Counted from the stretch's first letter, positions 27,775 to 37,915 are shown. The stretch is 64,000 nucleotides of DNA from Luteimonas panaciterrae (GCF_020511115.1 NZ_JAJAVH010000007.1:248001-312000), one strand, 5' to 3'. Notes: a model not told the origin generated them from the sequence alone. A program made the numbers and translations.

Positions 27775-29157
27775 ATGGCAGTCAGCACCTTCGACCTTTA
27801 CAAGATCGGCATCGGGCCGAGTTCCTCGCACACCGTCGGGCCGATGCGCGCGGCGGCGCGCTTCGTTGATCGCTGGCTGACCGAACCCGGCCGCCTCCAG
27901 GACGTCGCCCGCATCCGCGCCGAAGTCTTCGGCTCGCTCGCGCTCACCGGCCGCGGCCACGGCACGGACAAAGCGGTGCTGATGGGCCTGGAAGGACATC
28001 TGCCGAACGAGATCGACCCCGACATCATTCCGGACGCGCTCGTACGCATCCGTGGCGAGAAGCGCATCCTGCTCGCCGGCACGCATCCGGTGGCGTTCGA
28101 CGAAAAGCGCGATCTTGTGATGAACAAGCGCCAGAAACTGCCCTACCACACCAACGGCATGCGCTTCTCCGCCTTCGACGGCAACGACGAACTGATCGCC
28201 ACGCGCGACTACTACTCCGTCGGCGGCGGATTCGTGGTCAACCAGGACGAGGCCGCCGAAGACCGCATCGTCGCCGACACCACACCGTTGCCCTATCCAT
28301 TTCACACCGGCGATGAATTGCTGGGACAGGCGCGTGCAAGTGGACTGACCATCTCGCAGCTGATGTTCGAGAACGAAAAGTCCTGGCGCAGCGAAACCGA
28401 GATCGTCGCCGGATTGCGCGAGTTGTGGGCCGCAATGCAAAGCTGCGTCGCGCGCGGCATTCGCGAAACCGGCACGCTTCCAGGCGGATTGCACGTCTCG
28501 CGCCGCGCGCCGTCACTGCACGCCGAGCTATCGACCAAACCGGAAGCGGCGATGCGCGATCCGCTCACCGTGCTCGACTGGGTGAACCTCTACGCACTGG
28601 CGGTGAACGAGGAAAACGCCGCCGGCGGCCGCGTCGTCACCGCGCCGACCAATGGCGCCGCCGGCATCCTGCCCTCGGTGCTGCATTACTACGATCGCTT
28701 CTGCCCCGGCGCCAACGAGAAAGGCGTGTTCGACTTCCTGCTCACCGCCGCCGCGGTTGGCATTCTCTACAAGGAAAACGCCTCGATCAGCGGCGCGGAA
28801 GTCGGTTGCCAGGGCGAAGTCGGCGTGGCCTGCTCGATGGCCGCCGCCGGACTCACCGCCGCGCTCGGCGGCACGTCGAGCCAGATCGAGAACGCCGCCG
28901 AGATCGGCATGGAACACAACCTCGGCCTCACCTGCGACCCGATCGGCGGCCTCGTGCAGATTCCCTGCATCGAACGCAACGCCATGGGCGCGGTGAAAGC
29001 GATCAACGCCTCACGCATGGCCTTGCGCGGCGACGGCAAGCACAAGGTCAGCCTCGACAAGGTGATCAAGACCATGCGCGACACCGGCCGCGACATGCAG
29101 GACAAGTACAAGGAAACCAGCCGCGGCGGATTGGCGGTGAACGTCATCGAGTGCTGA
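27775..29157 (+). CDS. sdaA: L-serine dehydratase, single-chain iron-sulfur type
   Basis: 460 residues. The start [22 protein letters not shown] is the beta-domain signature. Iron-sulfur ligands are Cys345 ([10 protein letters not shown]), Cys387 (LTCDPIGG) and Cys398 ([17 protein letters not shown]), matching the positions known for the Legionella enzyme. It deaminates L-serine to pyruvate and ammonia. The cluster is oxygen-sensitive. The next hydrolase gene follows after 4 bp, so they share an operon. Confidence 0.97.
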   Translation: MAVSTFDLYKIGIGPSSSHTVGPMRAAARFVDRWLTEPGRLQDVARIRAEVFGSLALTGRGHGTDKAVLMGLEGHLPNEIDPDIIPDALVRIRGEKRILLAGTHPVAFDEKRDLVMNKRQKLPYHTNGMRFSAFDGNDELIATRDYYSVGGGFVVNQDEAAEDRIVADTTPLPYPFHTGDELLGQARASGLTISQLMFENEKSWRSETEIVAGLRELWAAMQSCVARGIRETGTLPGGLHVSRRAPSLHAELSTKPEAAMRDPLTVLDWVNLYALAVNEENAAGGRVVTAPTNGAAGILPSVLHYYDRFCPGANEKGVFDFLLTAAAVGILYKENASISGAEVGCQGEVGVACSMAAAGLTAALGGTSSQIENAAEIGMEHNLGLTCDPIGGLVQIPCIERNAMGAVKAINASRMALRGDGKHKVSLDKVIKTMRDTGRDMQDKYKETSRGGLAVNVIEC

Positions 29158-29161
29158 GCGG

Positions 29162-29869
29162 ATGATCCGTGCGCTGGTCCTGCCAGGCATGGATGGGACC
29201 GGCGAACTGCTCTCGGATTTCGTTGCCGAACTCGCACCGGAGATCGCCGCCGAAGTAGTGATTTATCCGGCCGATCGTGCGCTCGGCTACGACGCACTGA
29301 GCCGGATCGCGGAAGACGCCCTGCCCGCGCATGGAAAATGCCTGCTGCTTGCCGAATCGTTTTCGGGGCCGGTCGCGCTGCGACTCGCGCAAGCACGCCC
29401 GGATCGTCTGCTTGGCGTCGTCCTTGCCGCATCATTCGCCAAGGCACCGCGAATGCCGTGGCTTCCCATCGCCAGTGCATCGCTGGGGCGGATCGCATCC
29501 TACCTGCCGGTCCAGCAAATACCGCGCGCCTTGCTTGCGTTCTTCATGATGGGGCGATGGGCAACCCGCGAGTACCGCGACCGCCTGGACAAGGCACTGC
29601 ATGCCGTGGACCCACCGGTCATTCGCCGTCGCATTCTGGATGCGACGCGTATCGATGCGCTCGCCTCGTTGCGTGACCTTCCCGTTCCGTTGCTTTACCT
29701 GCTGGCGACGCACGACCGGATGATTTCCGATGCGAGCTGGAAAACCGTGAAGGCGACGCTTCCAGAGGCTGCGCTTGCCAAGATCGAGGGGCCGCACTGC
29801 TTGTTCCTGGCCAGGCCCGACGCCTGCGCCCAGGCGATCAAACGCTGGGCAAGAGAGACGATTAACTAG
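29162..29869 (+). CDS. Alpha/beta-hydrolase, probable small esterase
   Basis: 235 residues. The motif [10 protein letters not shown] forms the oxyanion loop. Nucleophile Ser66 lies in AESFSGP, a small-x-Ser-x-small variant. Asp in ATHDRMI and His in GPHCLFL complete the triad. No signal peptide is visible. It is four bases behind sdaA and probably transcribed with it, but a role in serine metabolism is not apparent. Substrate unknown. Confidence 0.8.
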   Translation: MIRALVLPGMDGTGELLSDFVAELAPEIAAEVVIYPADRALGYDALSRIAEDALPAHGKCLLLAESFSGPVALRLAQARPDRLLGVVLAASFAKAPRMPWLPIASASLGRIASYLPVQQIPRALLAFFMMGRWATREYRDRLDKALHAVDPPVIRRRILDATRIDALASLRDLPVPLLYLLATHDRMISDASWKTVKATLPEAALAKIEGPHCLFLARPDACAQAIKRWARETIN

Positions 29870-30040
29870 TGTGGGGAACTCCACGCACGCCGCCGCGCGG
29901 CGCCATCGCAATCCCAGGCACCCGGCCCCACGCTTGCGGATGTGCGAAGGCGTGCAATCGCCCATCTGCTGCGCGGACAGCGCTGGCTGATGGAAACCGG
30001 CGCCCCTGGCGACTTCGCACCCGTTACCGGAATCGCGGCC

Positions 30041-30427
30041 TCAATGGGTCGCGTAGTACAGAGCCTTTCCGAACACCTGACCAAAATCGTAGAGGACGTA
30101 GACCGCCGCCAGGGCACAAATCACCAGCACCGCTTTCATGACTTCGGGACTGAGGCTGTGCTGATGCTGTACCAGCACCGGTGATCCGCCTTCCTGCCGC
30201 GGCTGTTCCGGCTGGCTCGTGTCCGTGGCGTGTCCGACCGCATTGAGCTCGACGGGTTCGACGCCGAACGCCGCGGCCAGCGCCAGCCTGGACTCGTGCG
30301 ACGCCTTGCCGTCCGCTTCCAGTCGCTGGATGGTGCGTGCGCTCAAGCCAGTGACGGCCGCCAGATGCTCCTGCGACCAGGCCCGCTCCTCGCGCAGATG
30401 CTTGATCAGATCCTTGTCGACGTTCAT
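30041..30427 (-). CDS. XRE-type helix-turn-helix protein with C-terminal membrane segment
   Basis: ATG at 30427 gives 128 residues. Residues about 5-60 are a Cro/C1-type HTH: LIKHLREERAWSQEHLAAVTGLSARTIQRLEADGKASHESRLALAAAFGV. A linker is followed by one hydrophobic segment, VMKAVLVICALAAVYVLYDFG, so the protein is probably a membrane-anchored regulator. Similar HTH-TM proteins occur singly in Xanthomonadales; targets unknown. Monocistronic. Confidence 0.82.
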   Translation of the reverse strand: MNVDKDLIKHLREERAWSQEHLAAVTGLSARTIQRLEADGKASHESRLALAAAFGVEPVELNAVGHATDTSQPEQPRQEGGSPVLVQHQHSLSPEVMKAVLVICALAAVYVLYDFGQVFGKALYYATH

Positions 30428-30660
30428 TCCTGGAATCACGATGGTCGCTCCCGGCGATGATAGAAAACGTCCGGAAGCTAGTCCACGGAGCGGGACGGCA
30501 CCACGACAAAAGCACGACAGGGCGCCGACACGGCCTCCATGGCGGTGCGAAGTCGAGTGAAGAGCGGGTCAAACCGCACGGCCATCACCGGAAAACAGCA
30601 TCGCATCGGCGCATACGTATTCGTGTTCGCGCGGTCGCGATTCCGGCGTACCATGCTGCA

Positions 30661-31881
30661 ATGCAGCAAAACCCGCTTCTGCAACGCCCCCTGCTCTCGC
30701 TCTCGGCCGCCGCCTTCGGCATCGGCACGACCGAGTTCGTCATCATGGGCCTGCTTCCCGACGTCGCCGCGGACCTGAACGTGAGCGCGCAGAGCGCCGG
30801 CATGCTGGTGTCCGGCTACGCCCTGGGCGTGGCGGTCGGCGCGCCGATCCTGGCTATCCTCACCGCACGCTGGCCGCGGCGCGCGGCGCTGCTGGCGCTG
30901 ATCTCGCTGTTCACCCTCGGCAATGCCCTGTGCGCGCTGGCGCCGGGCTACAACACGCTGATGGCGGCGCGGGTGATCACCGCGTTCTGTCACGCCGCCT
31001 TCTTCGGCATCGGCGCGGTGGTCGCCGCACAACTGGTATCACCGAACCGGCGCGCGCAAGCGGTCGCGATCATGTTCACCGGCCTCACCCTCGCCAACGT
31101 GCTCGGCGTGCCGTTCGGCACCGCGCTCGGGCAGTGGCTCGGCTGGCGCGCGACGTTCTGGGCGGTGGTGCTCATCGGCCTGGTCGCGCTGATCGCGCTG
31201 TGGCAATGGCTGCCGCGCACGATCGCGATGACCGCCTCCGGCGGCCTGGTGCGCGAGTTCCGCAGCCTGGCGCGCCCGCAGGTGCAGTTGGCGCTGCTCA
31301 TCAGCACGTTGTCCTCGGTCAGCCTCTTCAGCGTTTTCACCTACATCGCCTACATCCTGCGCGACGTCAGCGGCTGGCCGACGTCCGACCACAGCTGGAT
31401 CCTGCTGATCTTCGGCACCGGCATCACCGTCGGCGGCCTGCTCGGCGGCCGTCTCGCCGACTGGCGCCTGCTGCCGGCGATCGGCATTTCGCTGGCGGCG
31501 GTGATCGTGGTGCTGACGCTGTTCACCTGGACCAGCCAGTCGCCGATCCCGACCCTGCTCACGCTGTTCGTGTGGGGCGTGGCTTCGTTCTCGGTCGGTC
31601 CAGGCACGCAGACGCGCGTGATCGACACCGCGCGCGAGGCGCCCAACGTGGCTTCGACGATCAACCAGGGCGCGTTCAATCTCGGCAACGCCACCGGCGC
31701 CTGGCTCGGCGGCATGATGATCGGTGCCGGTGTTTCGCTCACTCGCTTGCCTTTGCTCGGCGCCGCGATCGCGGCGCTCGCATTGTTGGCGCTGCTGCTG
31801 TCGATCTTCCTGGAGCGGCGTGAAACGCGTTCGGGTTTGCAATCCGGGCCACTCGCCGATCAGGAATGCGCTTCGGGTTAG
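30661..31881 (+). CDS. MFS efflux transporter (AraJ/YdhP-like)
   Basis: ATG at 30661 gives 406 residues with 12 predicted helices. The first helix contains AAFGIGTTEFVIMGLLPDVAADL, typical of the DHA1 sugar/drug efflux group. The motif A-like loop is ARWPRRAALL, with GGLLGGRLADWR in the second half. Substrate cannot be told; relatives export sugars, purine ribonucleosides or drugs. A longer in-frame start at 30457 would add an unrelated Arg/His-rich extension and was rejected. Confidence 0.9.
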   Translation: MQQNPLLQRPLLSLSAAAFGIGTTEFVIMGLLPDVAADLNVSAQSAGMLVSGYALGVAVGAPILAILTARWPRRAALLALISLFTLGNALCALAPGYNTLMAARVITAFCHAAFFGIGAVVAAQLVSPNRRAQAVAIMFTGLTLANVLGVPFGTALGQWLGWRATFWAVVLIGLVALIALWQWLPRTIAMTASGGLVREFRSLARPQVQLALLISTLSSVSLFSVFTYIAYILRDVSGWPTSDHSWILLIFGTGITVGGLLGGRLADWRLLPAIGISLAAVIVVLTLFTWTSQSPIPTLLTLFVWGVASFSVGPGTQTRVIDTAREAPNVASTINQGAFNLGNATGAWLGGMMIGAGVSLTRLPLLGAAIAALALLALLLSIFLERRETRSGLQSGPLADQECASG

Positions 31882-31912
31882 CATCGCATCTCCACTCCGC
31901 ACGGAGAATGCG

Positions 31913-32932
31913 ATGACGCTTGGTTCGCACCTTGTCCTGGCCGCGCTGCTTGTCCTGCCCTGCGGCGCCTTCGCCGCTGATCGCGCGGACGCCATCCCGC
32001 GATACGGCATGCAGCTGGAAGGTTTCGACTATCCCTACGAAGTAAAGCGCTACACGTTCGATTCGCAGCGGCAATCGTTGTCGATGGCCTACCTCGATGT
32101 CGCGCCCAGGAAGCCCAACGGCCGCGTCGTGGTGCTGTTGCACGGCAAGAACTTCTGCGCGGCGACATGGCAATCCAGTCTCCAAGCGCTCGCCAAGGCC
32201 GGCTATCGCGTGATCGCGCCCGACCAGATCGGTTTCTGCAAATCTAGCAAGCCCGAGCGCTATCAGTTCTCGCTGGCGCAGCTCGCGGACAACACGCATG
32301 CGCTGCTGCATTCCCTCGGCATCGAGCGCGCGGCGGTAGTCGGCCATTCGATGGGCGGCATGTTGGCGATCCGATACGCGTTGCTCTACCCGGATGCGGT
32401 GGAACAGTTGCTGTTGGTCAATCCGATCGGCCTGGAGGACTGGAAAGCGCTCGGCGTGCCCTGGCGCAGCGTCGATGCCTGGTATGCACGCGAAACAAAA
32501 ACCAGCTTCGACACCATCAAGCAGTACCAGCTGACCACGTACTACGGCGGCAAGTGGAAGCCGGAATATGATCGCTGGGTCGGCATGCTCGCGGGCATGT
32601 ACGCCGGCCCCAGCGGCGATCGCGTGGTATGGAACCAGGCGCTGACCTCGGACATGGTGTTCAACCAACCGGTCGTCTACGAACTGCCGAATCTGAAAAC
32701 GCCCACCACATTGTTCATTGGGCAGCGGGATCGCACCGCGATCGGCAAGGATCTGGCATCGCCCGAATTGCGCGAGAAGCTCGGCGACTATCCGGCCCTC
32801 GGCAAGCGCGCCGCGGCGGCGATCCCGGGCGCGAAATTGGTTGAGTTCGACGATCTCGGTCATTCGCCGCAGGTCGAAGCGCCGAAGCGCTTCAATACCG
32901 CGCTGCTCGATGCCTTGCGGGCTGTCCACTAG
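31913..32932 (+). CDS. Secreted alpha/beta-hydrolase
   Basis: ATG 31913 (CGGAG upstream) gives 339 residues. A signal peptide ends at GAFAAD. The core has VVLLHGKNFCAATWQSSLQALAKAGYRVIAPDQIGFCKSS, Ser146 in VVGHSMGGMLAIRYA, Asp in FIGQRDRTAIG and His in DLGHSPQVEAPKRF. It looks like a haloperoxidase/epoxide-hydrolase-type hydrolase exported to the periplasm. It starts 31 bp after the MFS gene, so the two may be co-transcribed. Substrate unknown. Confidence 0.87.
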   Translation: MTLGSHLVLAALLVLPCGAFAADRADAIPRYGMQLEGFDYPYEVKRYTFDSQRQSLSMAYLDVAPRKPNGRVVVLLHGKNFCAATWQSSLQALAKAGYRVIAPDQIGFCKSSKPERYQFSLAQLADNTHALLHSLGIERAAVVGHSMGGMLAIRYALLYPDAVEQLLLVNPIGLEDWKALGVPWRSVDAWYARETKTSFDTIKQYQLTTYYGGKWKPEYDRWVGMLAGMYAGPSGDRVVWNQALTSDMVFNQPVVYELPNLKTPTTLFIGQRDRTAIGKDLASPELREKLGDYPALGKRAAAAIPGAKLVEFDDLGHSPQVEAPKRFNTALLDALRAVH

Positions 32933-33406
32933 AAACGCCCTGCGCGACCGCCGTCGGCGTGGCGAGGCATGCCATGCATTCCACGCCAACATTCCGAATG
33001 CGATTTCGGCCAGATCGCGTGCCGCGCAAATTCCTCGATCGGCTCGATGAAGACAATCGCATACCGCTTCGCTTGAGAAGCGAGCCATCGCCGAGTCATG
33101 CAGCGGTCACGACTTGCTTCCTTCCTGTCCAAATGTGCAACGCATCTCGCGATTGACGGGACTGCGCGCGGATTTCGCGTCGCTGCATTCGCACATTTTC
33201 ACGCGTCATTCCTAACTATCGTTGTCATGGGCAAAACGTGCATTACTTCGCATTAAACGGCGAAATCTTCTGACAACGTTGTCACGCACGACGGTTTTCG
33301 CCGCCATGCCCTCCGGGGAAGCGCCGCCGCAACCGACGAAGTCGCCAAGACGGCGTATTCCCCGATCAACGCACGCGTTCGTGAACTTGCACGGGAGAGA
33401 AAGCTC
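32933..33406. other. Chitinase upstream region
   Basis: This 474-bp stretch has no supported gene. The last 210 bp are relatively AT-rich and hold the chitinase control region, including the perfect palindrome at 33271-33284 and a matching half-site (CGTTGTCA, 33220-33227). Confidence 0.6.
33271..33284. promoter_or_regulatory. NagR/NagQ-like LacI-family operator
   Basis: TGACAACGTTGTCA is a perfect 14-bp palindrome centred on CG, 122 bp before the chitinase ATG. It matches, from memory, the core of LacI-type N-acetylglucosamine regulon sites described in Shewanella and Xanthomonas. Half-sites recur at 33220-33227 and, inside the signal-peptide codons, at 33428-33436. Confidence 0.65.
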
Positions 33407-35458
33407 ATGAGACACGCATTACGTTGCACGTTGTCATCGTTCCTCTTGTTGATCGCCTCCATTCCAATCGCACATGCGCAAACCGCGTCGTGCACTGGCG
33501 TACCGGCCTGGAATGCCTCGACCATCTACAACCCAGGCGACCGGCTGGTCTACGAGAACCGCCTGTACGAAGCGAAGATCCAGATCTGGAACGCGCCACC
33601 GACGCATTGCCCGAGCTGCGGCTGGTATCAGGATCTCGGTGCCTGCGGCACGGGCGGCGGCAACCAATCGCCCACGGTGGCGTTGACCGCGCCCGCCAAC
33701 GGTTCCACGCACACCACCGGCAGCAACATCGCCGTCAGCGCCAACGCTTCCGATAGCGACGGCAGCATCGCGCAAGTGGAATTCTTCCGGGGCAGCGCCT
33801 CGCTCGGTGTCGATACCACTTCGCCGTACAGCGTCACCTGGAACAACGCCAGCGCCGGCAGCCACAGCTTCACCGCCGTCGCCAAGGACAACCAGGGCGC
33901 GACGACGACGTCCGCCGCGGTGAGCATCACCGTCAACGCCCCGTCCGGCGATACCACGGCCCCGAGCGTGCCCGCGGGCCTGTCGTCACCGTCACAGACC
34001 GCGAGCAGCATCACGTTGAGCTGGAGCGCTTCCACGGACAACGCCGGCGGCAGCGGCGTGGCCGGTTACGACGTCTATCGCAACGGCAGCCTGGTCGGAT
34101 CGCCGACTTCCACCGGCTACACGGATGCGGGCCTGTCCGCGAACACGACGTACACGTACCGTGTGCGGGCGCGCGACAACGCGGGCAACGCATCCGCGCA
34201 GAGCGCGCAAATCAGCGCCACCACCAAGAGTTCCGGCGGCGGCGGAAACAAGCGCGTGATCGGATATTTCGTGCAGTGGGGGATCTACGGCCGCAACTAT
34301 CGGGTGAAGAACATCGACACCAGCGGCTCGGCGGCGAAGCTCACGCATATCAACTACGCCTTCGGCAACGTCCGCAACAATCGCTGCGAAGTCGGCGTGA
34401 CGCAGCCATCCGATCCCAACACCGGCGCGGGCGGCGACGCGTTCGCCGATTACACGAAGGCCTTCCAGGCCGGTGAAAGCGTCAGTGGCGCCTCCGACAC
34501 GTGGGATCAGCCGCTGCGCGGCAACTGGAACCAGCTCAAGCAGCTCAAGGCCAAGTATCCCGGCCTGAAGGTGCTGATCTCGCTGGGCGGCTGGACCTGG
34601 TCGCGCGGCTTCTCCAGCGCGGCACGTCCGGAAAATCGTCAAGCCTTCGTCGCTTCGTGCATCGACGCCTACATCCGCGGCAACCTGCCCGTCACCGACG
34701 GCGCCGGCGGCACGGGCGCGGCGGCAGGTGTGTTCGACGGCATCGACATCGATTGGGAATATCCGGTCGCCTGCGGCCTGAGCTGCGGCACGCCCGAGGA
34801 CAACGCGAATTTCACCGCGTTGCTCGCCGAGTTCCGCCGCCAGCTGGATGCGGTGCGTCCGGGCCTGCTGCTCACCATCGCGGCCGGCGCCGGCATCGAC
34901 AAGATCCGCGTCACCAATCCCGCCGCGTACCAGGCCTCGCTCGACTTCATCAACGTGATGACCTACGACTTCCACGGCGCGTGGGACCCGCAAACCAATC
35001 ATCACTCGGCACTGTTCGATTCGCCGAACGATCCGTCGACCGGCGATCAGCGCTTGTACAACTCCAACGACGCCATCGAGGGCTTCATCTCGCGCGGCGT
35101 GCCGGCATCGAAGCTCAATCTCGGCATCGGCTTCTACGGACGCGGCTGGACCAACGTATCCAGTGCCAACAACGGCCTGTACCAGAACGGCAGCGCCGCG
35201 CCGGGCACCTATGAATCGGGTATCGAGGACTACAAGGTGCTCAAGAACGTGGCGGGCACGATCCACACCGATGCCAACGCACGTGCGACCTGGAAATACA
35301 ACGGCACGACGTTCTGGAGCTACGACACACCCGAAATGATCACCGAGAAGATGTCCTACGTGAAAGCGCAGAGCCTCGGCGGCGCGTTCTTCTGGGAGTT
35401 CAGTGGCGATGATGCGCAAGGCAGTCTGGCGACTGCGATCAGCAACGGATTGAAATAA
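33407..35458 (+). CDS. Secreted multidomain GH18 chitinase
   Basis: 683 residues with a GGGAGAG ribosome site. Domains: signal peptide 1-24; chitin-binding CBM5/12 about 27-78 (VPAWNASTIYNPGDRLVYENRLYEAK and CGWYQDLG); Ig-like domain about 88-175; fibronectin type III about 183-271; GH18 catalytic domain about 281-683. The GH18 signature FDGIDIDWE places the acid/base at Glu451, with SLGGWTWS and a later VMTYDFHGAWD also conserved. It hydrolyses chitin outside the cell. A LacI-type operator upstream suggests induction by chitin breakdown products. Ser/Gly-rich linkers separate the domains. Confidence 0.96.
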   Translation: MRHALRCTLSSFLLLIASIPIAHAQTASCTGVPAWNASTIYNPGDRLVYENRLYEAKIQIWNAPPTHCPSCGWYQDLGACGTGGGNQSPTVALTAPANGSTHTTGSNIAVSANASDSDGSIAQVEFFRGSASLGVDTTSPYSVTWNNASAGSHSFTAVAKDNQGATTTSAAVSITVNAPSGDTTAPSVPAGLSSPSQTASSITLSWSASTDNAGGSGVAGYDVYRNGSLVGSPTSTGYTDAGLSANTTYTYRVRARDNAGNASAQSAQISATTKSSGGGGNKRVIGYFVQWGIYGRNYRVKNIDTSGSAAKLTHINYAFGNVRNNRCEVGVTQPSDPNTGAGGDAFADYTKAFQAGESVSGASDTWDQPLRGNWNQLKQLKAKYPGLKVLISLGGWTWSRGFSSAARPENRQAFVASCIDAYIRGNLPVTDGAGGTGAAAGVFDGIDIDWEYPVACGLSCGTPEDNANFTALLAEFRRQLDAVRPGLLLTIAAGAGIDKIRVTNPAAYQASLDFINVMTYDFHGAWDPQTNHHSALFDSPNDPSTGDQRLYNSNDAIEGFISRGVPASKLNLGIGFYGRGWTNVSSANNGLYQNGSAAPGTYESGIEDYKVLKNVAGTIHTDANARATWKYNGTTFWSYDTPEMITEKMSYVKAQSLGGAFFWEFSGDDAQGSLATAISNGLK

Positions 35459-35483
35459 TCCGGGACTGATGTCGTTCAAAAGC

Positions 35484-35516
35484 AAAGAGGCGCCGGTTTC
35501 AGGCCGGCGCCTCTTT
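35484..35516. terminator. Strong bidirectional terminator after the chitinase
   Basis: A 13-bp perfect stem, AAAGAGGCGCCGG with CCGGCGCCTCTTT, encloses a 7-base loop. A and T flanks on the two sides let it work for both strands. Confidence 0.85.
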
Positions 35517-35537
35517 AAGGTCGTGCTGAAAAAGGGA

Positions 35538-35587
35538 CGTCATCCCAGCGAAAGCTGGAATGACATCTTTCGAGATATCTCAAAGAT
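35538..35587. repeat. REP-like palindrome, copy 2, with second hairpin
   Basis: CGTCATCCCAGC-GAAA-GCTGGAATGAC (35538-35564) matches the reverse complement of 12938-12966. It is followed by a near-perfect inverted repeat, ATCTTT-C-GAGATATCTC-AAAGAT (35565-35587). Both sit just beyond the hom stop codon. Confidence 0.7.
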
Positions 35588-35600
35588 CGTGAACGGACTC

Positions 35601-36680
35601 TCAGGCGGCGATTCTCAACACGTCATCGATCAACGCCGCCGCGGTCACTTCCGCTCCCGCGCCCGGCCCCTGGATCACCAAAGGCTGATCGCGATAACGA
35701 TCGCTGCGGATCGCAACACGATTGTCGGTGCCGCTACCGAGGCACAGCGGATGATCGACGGGCAACGCCTGCAATCCGACTTTGGCATGTTCGGCATCGA
35801 AACGGCCGACGAAACGCAGCTTCGCGCCCGCGCGCGAGGCTTCCTGGAAGTGCCGGAGCAAGGGCGCGTCCAGGGCTTCGAGATTCGCATCCACGGCATC
35901 CGCGCTGACCGATGCCAGGGATTCGGGGACCAGCGACGCCACTTCGACTTCGTGCGCTTCCAGCGCCAGACCGGCGGCGCGCGCCAGAATCAGCAGCTTG
36001 CGGCGCACGTCCTCGCCCGACAGGTCCTGACGCGGATCGGGCTCCGTGTAACCGGCATCGCGCGCCTCGCGCACGAGCCCGGAGAACGCACGCGTGCCGT
36101 CGTAGCGATCGAACAACCAAGCCAGCGAGCCCGACAGCACGCCTTCCACCGCATGGATGTGATCACCGCCAGCGACGAGTTCGCGGATCGAGCGCAGCAG
36201 CGGCAATCCCGCGCCGACCGTGGCCGCGTCACCGTAGCGTGCGCCGCCCGCGCGCGTGGCCCGGACGATCGCCTGCGCGCGCAGCAGATCGGCACCGTTG
36301 CCGAGCTTGTTCGCGGTCACCACGTGCACGCCGTGCGACACCCATTCCGCATGACGCGCGGCGACAGCTTCACTTGCTGTCGCGTCGACGACGACATCGC
36401 CTTGAACCAGGTGTGCGTCGCGGACATTCTGCGGATCGCGTCGAGCGTCATCCGCATGCGTGGCCAGCTGCAATGTGCGGTGCGGATCGTCCTCGCAAGA
36501 GAACGCGCCACGCGAATTGGCCAGCAATGCCAGCCGCGGCAGCACCAGACCGCGCGCCGCAAGACGCTGCCAACGCGAGACAAACGCCGCGCCGACCGTG
36601 CCGGTGCCGATCAGCGTCAAGCGAGGCACGCGCGCGGCGGTTGCCACCACACCGTCTTCGGAGCGGACGACGGAGTTCAC
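35601..36680 (-). CDS. hom: Homoserine dehydrogenase
   Basis: Translation from GTG at 36680, overlapping the metB stop by four bases, gives 359 residues. It has the Rossmann GxGxxG variant LTLIGTGTVGAAFVSRW, VVVDATASEAVA, VVTANKLGN, GDAATVGAGLPLLRSIRELV, EGVLSGSLAWLFDRYDG, and the substrate motif TEPDPRQDLSGEDVRRKLLILAR. No ACT or kinase domain is attached. It reduces aspartate semialdehyde to homoserine and thus feeds the metX/metB steps in the same operon. Confidence 0.95.
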   Translation of the reverse strand: MNSVVRSEDGVVATAARVPRLTLIGTGTVGAAFVSRWQRLAARGLVLPRLALLANSRGAFSCEDDPHRTLQLATHADDARRDPQNVRDAHLVQGDVVVDATASEAVAARHAEWVSHGVHVVTANKLGNGADLLRAQAIVRATRAGGARYGDAATVGAGLPLLRSIRELVAGGDHIHAVEGVLSGSLAWLFDRYDGTRAFSGLVREARDAGYTEPDPRQDLSGEDVRRKLLILARAAGLALEAHEVEVASLVPESLASVSADAVDANLEALDAPLLRHFQEASRAGAKLRFVGRFDAEHAKVGLQALPVDHPLCLGSGTDNRVAIRSDRYRDQPLVIQGPGAGAEVTAAALIDDVLRIAA

Positions 36681-37915
36681 GCATCCACCCGTTTCAAACG
36701 TTTGTGGTCGATCGCCGCCTGCGCGCGGTCCAGTGCCGCAGCGAGGTCCGCCTGCAGATCGTCCAGCGCCTCGATGCCGACCGACAGGCGCAGCAAGCCA
36801 TCGGAGATGCCGGCTTCGGCGCGTGCTTCCGGCGTCATCGCCGCATGCGTCATCGTCGCCGGATGCGCGATCAGGCTTTCGACACCGCCCAGCGATTCGG
36901 CCAGCGTGAAGCATTGCAGACCTTCGATGAAAGCGCAGACAGCATCCTCATCACCGTCCAGCTCGACCGACAGCATCGCGCCGAAGCCCTTCTGCTGGCG
37001 CGCGGCCAATGCATGGCCCGGATGATCGGCGAGACCGGGGAAATACACCTTCGACACCGCCGGATGCACATCGAGCTGCGCGGCGATCGCCGTGGCGTTT
37101 TCCTGGTGCACGCGCAGGCGCGCATCGAGCGTGCGCAGGCCGCGCAGCGTGAGGAAGCTGTCGAACGGCGAGCCGGTGATGCCGAGTGCGTTCGCCCACC
37201 ACACGAACTGCTCGTGGAGAGCCGCATCCTTCGCCACCACGGCGCCACCGACCACGTCGCTGTGGCCGTTGATGTACTTGGTGGTGGAATGCACCACGAC
37301 ATCGGCATCGAAATCGGCGATCGGCCGCTGCAATGCCGGTGACAGGAAGGTGTTGTCGACCACGGCCAACGCACCGGCCTTGTGCGCGGCGTCGATGACG
37401 AAGCGCAGGTCGGTGATGCGCAGCAACGGGTTGGACGGCGTTTCGATCAGCACCAGCGTCGGCGACTGCGCCAGCGCGTCGGCCAGCGAACGCGGATCGG
37501 TCAGATCGGCGGTGATCAGTTCGAAATGGCCCTTCTTCGCCAACGCGTTGAACAGACGCCAGCTACCGCCGTAGGCATCGTGCGGCACCACCAGGCGATC
37601 GCCGGGCTTGAGCAGCGCATGCAGCACCAGCGTGATCGCGCCCATGCCGGTCGCGGTGACCACGCCACCGGCGCCGCCCTCGAGTTCGGCCAGCGCTTCG
37701 CCGAGCAGATCACGCGTGGGATTGCCGCTGCGCGTGTAGTCGTACTGGCGCTTCTGGTTGAAGCCGGTGAAGCTGAAATTGGAGGAGAGCACGATCGGCG
37801 GCGTGACCGCGCCGAAGGCGGTATCGCGGTCAATGCCGGCGCGCACGGCGCGAGTGGCCTGGGCGATGTCGTGGGACGTACGACAGTCGCCCCCGTTGGT
37901 GTCATGGTGGCTCAT
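36677..37915 (-). CDS. metB: Cystathionine gamma-synthase / sulfhydrylase (Cys/Met PLP family)
   Basis: 412 residues. PLP lysine is Lys213 in STTKYINGHSDVVGG; TRSGNPTRDLLGEALAELEGG, DAYGGSWRLF, ETPSNPLLRITDL and VVDNTFLSPALQRP are typical of the class. SLGGVESLIAHPATMTHA near the C-terminus is the usual Cys/Met metabolism signature. It most likely joins O-acyl-homoserine with cysteine; direct sulfhydrylation cannot be excluded. The ATG overlaps the metX stop (ATGA) and its own stop overlaps the hom GTG, so the three genes are translationally coupled. Confidence 0.94.
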   Translation of the reverse strand: MSHHDTNGGDCRTSHDIAQATRAVRAGIDRDTAFGAVTPPIVLSSNFSFTGFNQKRQYDYTRSGNPTRDLLGEALAELEGGAGGVVTATGMGAITLVLHALLKPGDRLVVPHDAYGGSWRLFNALAKKGHFELITADLTDPRSLADALAQSPTLVLIETPSNPLLRITDLRFVIDAAHKAGALAVVDNTFLSPALQRPIADFDADVVVHSTTKYINGHSDVVGGAVVAKDAALHEQFVWWANALGITGSPFDSFLTLRGLRTLDARLRVHQENATAIAAQLDVHPAVSKVYFPGLADHPGHALAARQQKGFGAMLSVELDGDEDAVCAFIEGLQCFTLAESLGGVESLIAHPATMTHAAMTPEARAEAGISDGLLRLSVGIEALDDLQADLAAALDRAQAAIDHKRLKRVDA

